A DNA stretch of 64,000 nt from Drosophila persimilis (Eukaryota > Arthropoda > Insecta > Diptera > Drosophilidae): contig NW_020825321.1 of the NCBI RefSeq assembly GCF_003286085.1, positions 1,798,001 through 1,862,000 on the forward strand. Direction: 5' to 3'. Below the pieces are notes generated by a model, which searched no databases, had not been told where the DNA came from, and saw only the letters and a list, made by a program, of their open reading frames with translations. A program made the translations under genes and the position numbers. Positions 56,002 to 64,000 of this stretch are shown here, one piece after another. The stretch's first letter is position 1; every line of letters starts with the position of its first letter.

Positions 56002-56977
56002 TATACCCGATACTCAAAATGAGTATTGGGGTATATTAGATTTGTGGTAAAAGTGGATGTGTGTAACGTCCAGAAGGAATCGTTTCCGACCCCATAAAGT
56101 ATATATATTCTTGATCAGCATCAATAGACGAGTCGATTGAGCCATGTCTGTCTATCCGTCTGTCCGTCCGTCCGTCTGGCCGTCCCCTTCAGCGCCTAGT
56201 GCTCAAAGACTATAAGAGCTAGAGCAACGATGTTTTGGATCCAGACTTCTATGATATGTCACTGCTACAAGTATATTTCAAAGCTTTCCCCCGCCCACTT
56301 CCGCCCCCACAAAGGGCGAAAATCGTATAATTATTATAGCCAGAATCAAGAAAAAAATTTAATTCTTTCTCGCTCTGTCTCTCTCTAACACACATGTTTC
56401 ATGGTCGGTTTTGCCAATTGCAAAATATGAGTTCAAGGATCTCAGAACCCATAAGAGCTAGAGCAACCAAATTTGGTATCCTCACTCCTGTGATATCGGA
56501 CCTTGACCGTTTTTTGTCAAAATTTCGCCATACCCCCCTCCGCCACCGCAAAGGACGAAAATCTAGGGCATCCACAAACCTCAGAGACTATTAACGCTAG
56601 AGTAACCAAATTTGGTATCCGCACTCCAGTTAGATTTCACTGAAAAACGTATATCTCAAAATTTCGCCCCTTCCGCCCCTTTGTGCCCCTTTCGCCCCCA
56701 CAAAGGACGAAAATCTGTTGCATCCACAATATTGCAGATTCGAGAAAACTAAAAACGCAGAATCATAGATAACGACCATATATATCAGATTGCTGAATCT
56801 GGATTAGATCAGATAATTTTTATAGCCAAAAGGAACAAATAACACACTCTGACTGATATTCCGTCTCTCGTGTCGTTTAATATTAGCGGCGTCTGCCGGA
56901 GGAAAGCCATACTGACTTAGTATCGGGTATAACTGTAGAGTTGCGGTGTCCGCAGCAACTCACAACGTTCCCCCTCA
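56002..56977 (+). mobile_element. Helentron copy (unit 6)
   Basis: 976 bp, with the 8-bp deletion. Confidence 0.88.
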
Positions 56978-57589
56978 TTTTGTTGGTAGTATAATTAGTT
57001 TAATAAGGAGGCGCAGTGATTTGTTATTTTATTTCCTTATAAAACCGACAAACTATGGAACGTTGAGCATGCACGGAATAAACAACAAAAATAATTGCAA
57101 GAATATGCCTTTATGTTTGTTGCCAGCCGCTTGGATTGCGTTGCGATGTGTACATACATGTATGTATGTATGTTAGCAACAAAAGCTCAGCTGGTAGCTG
57201 GGAGAGGTATATTATTTACACTGGATCGGAAGCTGAACGCAGGAGCTAGCTCGGATCAAATTAAACCTTTGGAGAAGTAAGAGGCCACAACCGTTGGCAG
57301 AACGAAGTATGGTTTAATTTGGAGCTAGAGCGAGAAATAAATACATATGTATATACATATGTATGTACATATGACACTGCACTGTTAGGCACAATCGAAG
57401 AGTACTTATCTTGAACCTGGAGCGATCCGCCGATGCTGGCTGGGGTGAGCTTCTCCTTATGGGAAAGGCGAAGATCCGGCTCGAAGGACCAATGTTTGTA
57501 GTGGGGCGGATCGAAGCTCAACTCTCCCACAACGCAATTGATGTAGCCGTCATAAGAAATGAAAACCGTTGTGTTTCGTGGTATATATA

Positions 57590-57850
57590 TGTAGGGATCC
57601 TTGGTGAGCTCCCTACAAGTGAGTAAGAATCCGCTCCAGAAACTCCATCAAATATAAGCCACACGTCGTTGTATTGTCTTTATTTTAATAAATGGTTACA
57701 ATAAGTTTATTTTTCTTAACACGTTCTTCTCTGCACGTCTACTCGCTCCCGCAGTCGAATTCTTACTTAGCTATCGATATATCTTCTTCTCATACCCTTG
57801 ACTATGCCTAGCGATAGATCGATACTCATTAAAGGGCTGCCAACCCTACA
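57590..57850 (-). repeat. Gypsy-B 3' LTR (unit 6)
   Basis: 261 bp; one private base near 57760 (GTCGAATTC). Confidence 0.82.
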
Positions 57851-58851
57851 TTCGGCCGTCCTGACTCATCATTCGACCCGAATGATTGAGACCACATCTT
57901 CATATACTCTGCCACCGTATTGGTCTTCAAAGGCCCTTCACCATCACCCACTTTCTCAACAATGTACCGTCCATGTCTTAGTTTACGCGTCACAATATAA
58001 GGACCCAAGAATCTTCCCTTTAGTTTCAATCCGGCTCCAAATTGGGTACGCTTAAAAGCTACCATATCATTAACTTTGTACTCTTTTTCTGGTTTCCGGG
58101 ACTTGTTGAAGGACTTGCAATTTTCATGTTGTATCTGCAATATGTCATCTTTGGCTATCTGGCGAATTTCTTCTTTCTCCTGCTGCAGCTCTAAAATATA
58201 CTCTCCCTCTACAAGCTTTTCTAAGTCACTGTCATACTTTGTCCTCATTTTTATGACTGTCAAAATCATAAATGGGGATATCTTGGTACTTCTCGGAAGA
58301 GTGGAGTTTATAAACAATTGTACCCTACCAACATGCGTGTACCAGGCTTTCGGATCTTCTGCGCAAAGGTTTGTTAACACAGTAGTAAGGACCTTATTAA
58401 TTCGTTCTACCTGTCCATTACCACGCGGCACTCCTGTCGCTATCAGCAAATGTTGGATATCCTGTTCGTTACAATATTCCTCGAAAACATTAGCAGTAAA
58501 TGCAGTGCCTCTATCTGTGATCACACGCTTCGGGTTTCCAAAAACTTCGCCCTGTCTCTGCAACCTATCAACCACATCATCAGCGCCTGTACTCTTTGTT
58601 GGATAAAGCCAGACAAATTTAGAAAAAGCGTCGACAAGCACTAGGACGTGGTTATACTGTTTCTTAGTCAACTCCATCGGTCCAATATGGTCAATATGAT
58701 ACGTTTGCAAAGGCTCATCAGATTTTTCAATTACATTCAAATACCCCTCTTTCTTTCCAAATTTTGCGTCGATCACAATGCACTCCACACACGACTTAAC
58801 AATCCTATCCACTTTCCCTAACAAATCTGGAATAAAGTATTCGCGCTGCAC
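57829..58851 (-). CDS. Gypsy-B integrase (unit 6)
   Basis: 340 codons; as in unit 1 with catalytic residues retained. Confidence 0.85.
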   Translation of the reverse strand: MQREYFIPDLLGKVDRIVKSCVECIVIDAKFGKKEGYLNVIEKSDEPLQTYHIDHIGPMELTKKQYNHVLVLVDAFSKFVWLYPTKSTGADDVVDRLQRQGEVFGNPKRVITDRGTAFTANVFEEYCNEQDIQHLLIATGVPRGNGQVERINKVLTTVLTNLCAEDPKAWYTHVGRVQLFINSTLPRSTKISPFMILTVIKMRTKYDSDLEKLVEGEYILELQQEKEEIRQIAKDDILQIQHENCKSFNKSRKPEKEYKVNDMVAFKRTQFGAGLKLKGRFLGPYIVTRKLRHGRYIVEKVGDGEGPLKTNTVAEYMKMWSQSFGSNDESGRPNVGLAAL

Positions 58852-59492
58852 TAAATCGATAGTTCTTTTGACATTTCGCTTTCCATCCCAGATGGTATTA
58901 CGATCAACTCTTTAACTGGATCCTTGTGCAAAATGTCATACTTCAAATGAAAGTCGTCATAAGAACCCGACTCTAGCACCTACCAAATATCCTGACGTTG
59001 AGCCTGCTTTATTCGATGTCTCAGTGAATCTTCCAACAACAAACAATGCACTCTACTCAATGCATCGACGTGTTTCATCTTGGTCCCTGAACGATGCTCA
59101 ATTTCATAATCGAAGTCTTGAAGAAATATGGCCCAACGAGATAACTTAACTGGAACATCTTGTTTCCTCATCGTTAAGGCAAAAGCATTACAGTCAGTAA
59201 TAATTTTTATCTTTCTTCCAAGCAAATACACTCTCCACTTCTTTAGAGCCTGCACTATAGCGAGTACTTCAAGCTCGTATGAAGGATACTTTTCTTCAGC
59301 TGGGGTTGTCTTACGACTCATATATTCTACCGGGTGGAAACATTGATCCTCTGAGTCCATTTGCAAAAGTATGGCTCCATACCCATACATACTTGCATCG
59401 CAGTGAACTTCAGTTTTTCCCTTCTGATTAAACAACTTTAAAACAGGAGAACAGGATAAATAACCTTTCAACTGATTGAATGATGCCAACTA
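58852..59492 (-). pseudogene. Gypsy-B RNase H (unit 6), truncated
   Basis: The frame is 59489-58980. The 15-bp deletion creates a TAG right after QDIW, removing ~45 C-terminal residues; the RNase H catalytic blocks lie before it. Confidence 0.86.
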
Positions 59493-60998
59493 TTCTTCAC
59501 CCAGGGAGTTAGTCATCCCAAATTGTACATAATTAAATTCATACTGTCCACTCTTTGTGACAAAAGAGGTATATTTACGAGAATCCTCACGTACTGGCAC
59601 GTGAAAAAACCCATTAGGCAAATTCAACGTAGTGAAAAGACGTCCTTCCTGAAGCTTGAGTAAAACATCGTCGATTAACGCCATTGGAAAATTGTCACGA
59701 ATTATCTTTTCATTAAGTTTTGTATAATCACAACAAAGTCTTTTTGAGCCATCCTTCTTGGCGACAAGCACTACAGGGGACGAGTATTCAGAAACACTAT
59801 GGCGAATTATTCCTTCCTTTGACCAATCCCTGACCTGCTTATCGACTTTTTCATTGTCCACGTAAGGTAGGCGTCTAGGTCTTTGACGGACCGGTACTTC
59901 ATCTGACAATATTATCTTCATTTCAACAGGGCTGTTTTCTTGTTTTACGGGCTTATAATTTTCTACCAATCCAGCTATTATTGACCTCACCTCACGGTTC
60001 AAATGCGACAGGTCTATTCCTCCTGAGAACTCTTCAATAATATTGCTCGACAGTATCTGATGGAACGTCTTTTCCAATTCATCAATTGCGCTCCCTGAAT
60101 CCGGAGGCCTGCTCACTTGAGTATCACTATGTTGAATGAACTCTAGATTTCGGCTTCCTTTAGTGAAACTACTGGTAACATAATCCTTTTCCAGTGGAAC
60201 TTCAACCTCCCCTTGACGGATGTCATTTATTGAATGAAAGAAAACTCCTTTCTTCCCTATGCTTGCACTAACAAAATCAAGAGCATCACTTCCAATTACA
60301 CCTTCGTACAGGGTATCATCGTCACGGACTACATGAAAACACATTTCCAAAGGAACGTCATCCAACTTAGTAACAACGTTAAATGAACCCAACGTATAGA
60401 TTTTCTTGTCTCCTATTCCTATCAATTCTTTTATATCGTTTTTCAACGCAACTGGGAAAATCTTTCTGTAGACTTTCTCGCTCATGGTACAAATATCGCT
60501 GCCAGAATCAAACAATGCAGTGATATCTTCATTACCAATTTCGACATACTTAAAAGCCCGATTAAAACTGGTCTGAGAAAATTGCTGGACATTTGAAATT
60601 TTCTTCTCTGTTGCCATTCGTGAACCTTTTGCCTCGCATTGATTTGCCTTGTGACCTAGTTGATTGCAATTAAAACATTTGACGGCACTTTCCTTGCAAT
60701 ACTTTGCAATATGATTACTACCTCCACATTTGAAACAACGCCTTTCATCCTTGAATTTTACCGAACTATTCTCAAACTTTGGTTTTGCCCTTATCGTACT
60801 TCCTTGATTCGCACTGATCTTTTCATAAATCATAATTTGCTCACGAAATTCTTTAAAATTGTTTGCTTGGTACAGACAGCTTTTGTTTTGCTTGGAGTCT
60901 GGAATGCCCTCAATAATATATTCAATAATACTTTCTTCATCTAGCTGGGATTGACTTGCCAAGGTACACATGCGATAAAAATATTCAATTAATGTCTC
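59490..60998 (-). CDS. Gypsy-B gag C-terminal part, protease and truncated RT (unit 6 and native flank)
   Basis: The longest frame of gypsy-B: 493 codons from 60971. Residues ~1-60 are Gag capsid end (EYIIEGIPDSKQN, REQIMIYEKISA). About 77-117 are two CCHC knuckles. About 150 is LFDSGSDICTM. RT then runs to LGEE and TAG. Private changes: VHQIL to FHQIL, SRGIDL to SGGIDL. Because the frame runs through the array edge at 60823 into 60998, this is the native continuation of gypsy-B, cut by BEL3 at 60999. Two CCHC knuckles in gag suggest the mdg3/micropia-like side of the Drosophila gypsy group (tentative). Confidence 0.87.
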   Translation of the reverse strand, partial: ETLIEYFYRMCTLASQSQLDEESIIEYIIEGIPDSKQNKSCLYQANNFKEFREQIMIYEKISANQGSTIRAKPKFENSSVKFKDERRCFKCGGSNHIAKYCKESAVKCFNCNQLGHKANQCEAKGSRMATEKKISNVQQFSQTSFNRAFKYVEIGNEDITALFDSGSDICTMSEKVYRKIFPVALKNDIKELIGIGDKKIYTLGSFNVVTKLDDVPLEMCFHVVRDDDTLYEGVIGSDALDFVSASIGKKGVFFHSINDIRQGEVEVPLEKDYVTSSFTKGSRNLEFIQHSDTQVSRPPDSGSAIDELEKTFHQILSSNIIEEFSGGIDLSHLNREVRSIIAGLVENYKPVKQENSPVEMKIILSDEVPVRQRPRRLPYVDNEKVDKQVRDWSKEGIIRHSVSEYSSPVVLVAKKDGSKRLCCDYTKLNEKIIRDNFPMALIDDVLLKLQEGRLFTTLNLPNGFFHVPVREDSRKYTSFVTKSGQYEFNYVQFGMTNSLGEE

Positions 60999-61232
60999 TG
61001 TTCAGGGCAGCAGTATACAGTTTCCGCGCACTGTGCCGAATCCGCGCGCTCGGAGGGGCGCTCGGATTCACAATCCACGATCCACACGGCGCTCACGGCA
61101 GAAAAAGCACCATAAGTAGTACGACGTTTTCACCCCCGCTGCAACCGGTCGACATACCGCGCGAATACCCAGAGAATGAACTGGAACATACACCTCGCCG
61201 TTGGAAATTGAACATCGATCCGTCCCCCTACA
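60999..61232 (+). repeat. BEL3 5' LTR
   Basis: 234 bp from TGTTCAGG to CCCCCTACA. Clearly homologous to the BEL2 3' LTR, with indels in its 3' half and visible base divergence. Confidence 0.78.
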
Positions 61233-61237
61233 AACAT

Positions 61238-61255
61238 TGGTCCTTCGATCCGGAT
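61238..61255 (+). other. BEL3 primer-binding site (tRNA-Tyr-like)
   Basis: TGGTCCTTCGATCCGGAT lies 5 bases after the LTR end. It differs by one base (T for G at position 12) from the perfect version on the minus strand in each array unit. Confidence 0.72.
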
Positions 61256-61852
61256 CTTCGTCTTCCCCATAAGGAGAAGCCTACCCCAGCCAGCATCGGC
61301 GGATCGCTCCAAATTCAAGATAAGTAAGCCCAACACCAGTGCAGTGATTTTGTGCGAATTTTTCATCCCAGTCCGAGTTCCCGTGGCATATGTACTTACA
61401 TATGTATTCATTTCTCGCTCTAGTTCCAAATTAAACCATACTTCGTTCTGCCAACGGTTGTGGCCTCTTACTTCTCCAAAGGTTTAATTTGATCCGAGCT
61501 AGCTCCTGCGTTCAGCTTCCGATCCAGTGTAAATAATATACCTCTCCTAGCTACCCGCTGAGCTTTGGTTGCTGACATATGCACATGCATACAAACACAT
61601 GTACACATTGCAACGCAATCCAAGCGGCTGACAACAATCATAAATCCATATTCTTGTAATTACTTTGTTGTTTTTTTTTCCATGCTCAACGTTCCCTATT
61701 TTTTCGGTCTTATGAATAAATAAAATAAATCACTGAGTCTCCGTATTTAACTAATGATATTGCCAACAAAAATAAGACACGATCCATACATACGGCACAA
61801 CATACATATTTATCTTACATATACATACATACGCATTTTAAATTATACATAT

Positions 61853-62447
61853 AGTGACATATCCATAATTCCCCACATCCCATACACATTATGTTTATGT
61901 ACAATTCATCCACCCCATCCACACAAGTAACAGGACCCCACTCAAGAATCAATAACTATTTCTTCCCATACTCCAAGCTAGGGCCCCCCATAATATAAAC
62001 AATGGACCACATTGTTTCAGCAACATTAGAATCACGCCACTCTCGAGAAATCGATTCTTTAGAATCACGCCACTCATGAGGACCAATCAAAGCTAGACAT
62101 AAAACCAAGGAGTATCACATTCCTAGCTCCGTCATGTAATGCAACACCGATCGCCAGCAGTGGATGCCTTTCATCAAAGCCGACGCATCCCCAAATATCG
62201 ATCCAGGCACGTACGCCACCGACACGAAGATGCAGCCGAGGAAAGCAACGCCCGAAGCCAGAGTCGGGAGTTCCAAGAGAAGGGCTCATGGAAACTAGCC
62301 AGCAGCAGAGAGATCAGTTCCGTTTGAGACAAGCAGACCGAAAGTCAAGTCGGGGAATTCATTTAAATCTTGTGACATAAAGATATTTAAGTTTGTAAAA
62401 TAAAAGTATTTTTTAAAAACTTAAAATCGAGTTGCGGATATTTAACT
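61853..62447 (+). repeat. Errantivirus 5' LTR
   Basis: 595 bp, with 3-bp inverted ends AGT/ACT. An AATAAA-like signal (AAAATAAAAG) lies at about 62397-62406, near the 3' end. Preceded by ATAT (61849-61852), the probable target duplication. Confidence 0.82.
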
Positions 62448-62464
62448 GGCGCAGTCGGTAGGAT
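62447..62464 (+). other. Errantivirus primer-binding site (tRNA-Ser type)
   Basis: TGGCGCAGTCGGTAGGAT directly overlaps the last LTR base, the arrangement and sequence known from 297 and 17.6, which use a tRNA-Ser primer. Confidence 0.85.
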
Positions 62465-62754
62465 TTCGTTTAAAATTAACACCTATATTTCGGTAATGGT
62501 CAGCTTGTGTAATTTATAATTACTGTGATCACGTAATCCCGGAATTGTTAATAAAATTGTGAAATCCGCCAAAGAACCTATGTGCTGCAAGCACATACGA
62601 TTTGCAAAACTAATTTAAGTGAACTGAAGTAAGCGGAGATAGTGAATCACCAAGGACAGTGAAACACTTAATACAAAATCAAAAAAAAACTTACAAGTGA
62701 ACCAAAATAAAGTTAAAAACTACAACAAAACAAAACCCAATCAACACCAACAAC

Positions 62755-63711
62755 ATGGCGTTACCACCACTATCATTGAGCGAAATCCACTTGAACCAGG
62801 CACTGCTGTCGATCCGACAAATACCTGCCTATGACGGTTCATCTGGACAGCTAAGCTCATTTATCAAACGAATCGAATATGTATGCGGATTATATCCAAC
62901 TGAAGATCTTCGCCAACAAAGGATCCTATTTGGAGCGACCGAGATCCAACTGTCAGGAGAGGCACAACGCATATCGCAAATGACACAACCCAACACGTGG
63001 CTCGAACTGAAGACGGCGCTGATCAACGAGTTCAAAAATCACACACCATATGAAGAACTCTTACGACAACTATACACCACCAGATTCAACGGCAGTCTTC
63101 GTAAGTTTATAGAAGAATTAGAGATAAAAGCATTATTAATAAACAATAAGCTAAACTTAGAAAACATACCAGAAAATAATGTCATTTATAAAAACGCTTT
63201 GAACAACACAATTAAAGATGTCATTACTCGAAAACTTCCTGACAGAATGTTCATGACCTTAGCAAGAAAAGATATTACCACATTGTCTAATCTTAAGAAG
63301 GCAGCACAAGAAGAAGGATTGTACGAAGCTAGTACAACAGATTCAGGTACAAATAAAGATCAATCGAAATCGTCTCAATCAAATCGAAAGAATGTTGGAA
63401 ACTATTATCCAAATTATAATACTACTAACTATCACAATCAAACTCAGAGTTCATCTGGAACAGGTCAGACGAATCGAACAAATCAAAATCAAAATTCCCA
63501 AAATCCTGGATTATACAATGAGTTCAAAAATTCCTTGAATCAAGGTAGGGCTCAGAATCCATTCAATCAGCAAATATTTCAAAACCAAGCTAGTGGGAGT
63601 GGACCCAACCAACCTACTAAAAGAGGGAGGGAGAGCCAGAGTGGCCAAACGAAGATGGACGTAAATTTTCATCAAGCCGCCTCGGAAGAAACCGAGGAGG
63701 ACCCTATATAA
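62755..63711 (+). CDS. gag: Errantivirus Gag
   Basis: A 318-codon intact frame from an ATG in good context (AACATGG) after a ~290-bp leader. Residues ~1-200 form the helical capsid (the IRQIPAYDGSSGQLSSFIKR opening is typical of the 17.6/297 group). About 200-310 is Gln/Asn/Ser-rich and disordered, with no CCHC knuckle, as expected for errantiviruses. Gag builds the particle in the cytoplasm. The last ~90 nt overlap the pol frame at -1, consistent with expression of Gag-Pol by frameshifting. No internal stop. Confidence 0.9.
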   Translation: MALPPLSLSEIHLNQALLSIRQIPAYDGSSGQLSSFIKRIEYVCGLYPTEDLRQQRILFGATEIQLSGEAQRISQMTQPNTWLELKTALINEFKNHTPYEELLRQLYTTRFNGSLRKFIEELEIKALLINNKLNLENIPENNVIYKNALNNTIKDVITRKLPDRMFMTLARKDITTLSNLKKAAQEEGLYEASTTDSGTNKDQSKSSQSNRKNVGNYYPNYNTTNYHNQTQSSSGTGQTNRTNQNQNSQNPGLYNEFKNSLNQGRAQNPFNQQIFQNQASGSGPNQPTKRGRESQSGQTKMDVNFHQAASEETEEDPI

Positions 63712-64000
63712 ACATTACCATTAATAAAAGAATATTAAGGTGTATCGCTGACTCGGGATCATCGATCAACATCATGAAAGAAAATTACACAGATTCCGAG
63801 ATAAAAGACGATAACCTTACGGTCCATACCATCAATGGACCTGTCCGTTTAACTAAGAGTATAATGAGGAATGCGAACAAAACATGTCCGTCCGAACAAA
63901 AGTTCTACATACATAACTTTTCCGAAAATTATGATATTTTATTAGGAAGAGAATACTTGATGGCAAGTAAAGCCGTCATCGATTACAGAAATGACACTGT
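63621..64000 (+). CDS. pol: Errantivirus Pol, protease part (runs off the window)
   Basis: Open in the -1 frame relative to gag from just after a TAA at 63618-63620 to the window end. It contains RCIADSGSSINIM, the D-S-G-S retropepsin active site, and ENYDILLGREYLM, the conserved C-terminal block of the protease domain. It should continue into RT beyond the edge. The overlap with gag is 91 nt; the slip site itself was not pinned down. Confidence 0.87.

Larger units (their letters stand above)
31333..60823. repeat. Six-copy tandem array of a ~4.92-kb chimeric transposon unit
   Basis: Units start with AATTTAAAATGCG and end with GCACTGATCTTTT. Lengths are 4921, 4920, 4915, 4920, 4915 and 4900 bp. 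Every unit contains, left to right: 78 bp of BEL leader, a ~0.98-kb Helentron, more BEL leader, primer-binding site and 93 bp of BEL LTR, a 261-bp gypsy-B LTR, and gypsy-B integrase, RNase H, truncated RT, protease and zinc-knuckle gag (gypsy on the minus strand). The five internal junctions are identical. Units differ at scattered single bases and a few short indels. Confidence 0.95.
55924..60823. repeat. Array unit 6 (4900 bp), right-edge unit
   Basis: Has the type-B 8-bp microsatellite deletion but unit-1-like bases nearby (ATTTGGTATCC) and in RNase H, so it is a mosaic. A private 15-bp deletion at about 58981 shortens RNase H. Its right edge is continuous with native gypsy-B gag. Confidence 0.93.
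60999..61852 (+). mobile_element. BEL3: 5' LTR and leader of a second copy of the BEL2 family
   Basis: Starts TGTTCAGGGCAGCAG, exactly the LTR start of BEL2, and is inserted in the gypsy-B gag. Leader 61256-61852 is homologous to the array BEL segments in reverse orientation and lacks the Helentron. It is cut at 61852 by the errantivirus. None of its coding region remains in the window. Confidence 0.8.
61853..64000 (+). mobile_element. Errantivirus (17.6/297-like Ty3/gypsy), 5' part
   Basis: LTR starting AGTGACATATCC and ending TTAACT, overlapping primer-binding site, intact gag and an open pol running off the edge. It is inserted at an ATAT in the BEL3 leader; ATAT/TATAT-type targets are known for the 17.6/297 group. 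No disabling change is visible in the 2.1 kb present, so it appears to be the youngest layer of the window. The 3' half (RT, integrase, env if present) is outside. Confidence 0.88.

Noticed and set aside
31333-60823. CRISPR-like or rDNA-like array
   Set aside because: The units are 4.9 kb with no spacers and contain transposon coding sequence; no rRNA motifs.
1-64000. A host gene within the window
   Set aside because: Every sizeable frame with recognisable motifs belongs to a retrotransposon or Transib; no intron-exon gene structure or host protein family was recognised.

Overview
The window is insect, almost certainly Drosophila, nuclear DNA from transposon-packed heterochromatin. No host gene, rRNA or tRNA gene was recognised. 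The indicators are INE-1/DINE-1-type Helentrons with GGAC/AGAC microsatellites, BEL/Pao and Ty3/gypsy elements, a CR1-like LINE, a Transib transposon, and an errantivirus of the 17.6/297 type whose LTR starts AGTGAC and whose primer-binding site is TGGCGCAGTCGG. The species cannot be fixed from the sequence.

Layout. 1-1112 (minus): 5' end of a BEL/Pao element (gag running off the edge, leader, primer-binding site, LTR), followed by a possible env tail and an unassigned T-rich stretch. About 3.9-27.4 kb: one old BEL element (BEL1, plus strand) whose gag, protease, RT, RNase H and integrase remnants can be read in order across later insertions. The insertions are a Helentron in the gag/protease region (5892-7030), a CR1-like LINE in RT (8087-23616) and a Transib element between RT and RNase H (24014-26143). 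The LINE was split by gypsy-A (11329-22755, target duplication CGTT), which carries a Helentron in its 3' LTR and a truncated Pao element (Pao-P) fused into its gag. BEL1 ends inside its integrase at 27383, where a second BEL (BEL2, minus) begins with its 3' LTR.

31,333-60,823 is the main feature: six head-to-tail copies of a ~4.92-kb chimeric unit. Each unit holds a piece of BEL2 leader with a Helentron inserted, the BEL2 primer-binding site, a stub of the BEL2 5' LTR, and a defective gypsy (gypsy-B, minus) inserted into that LTR. The left edge of unit 1 is continuous with BEL2 and the right edge of unit 6 is continuous with gypsy-B gag. The array therefore looks like an in-place tandem amplification of a BEL2/gypsy-B junction. 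Units 2-5 alternate between two types (4920 and 4915 bp), giving a 9835-bp higher-order repeat.

60,999-64,000: the gypsy-B gag is cut by the 5' LTR and leader of another BEL copy (BEL3, plus), which is cut by an apparently young errantivirus with a clean 595-bp LTR, an intact 318-codon gag, and pol running off the edge.

The genes do not act together as a host pathway; they are successive layers of mobile DNA. Only the errantivirus gag/pol and, structurally, the repeated gypsy-B integrase frames look uninterrupted. Everything else carries frameshifts, stops, deletions or lost catalytic residues.
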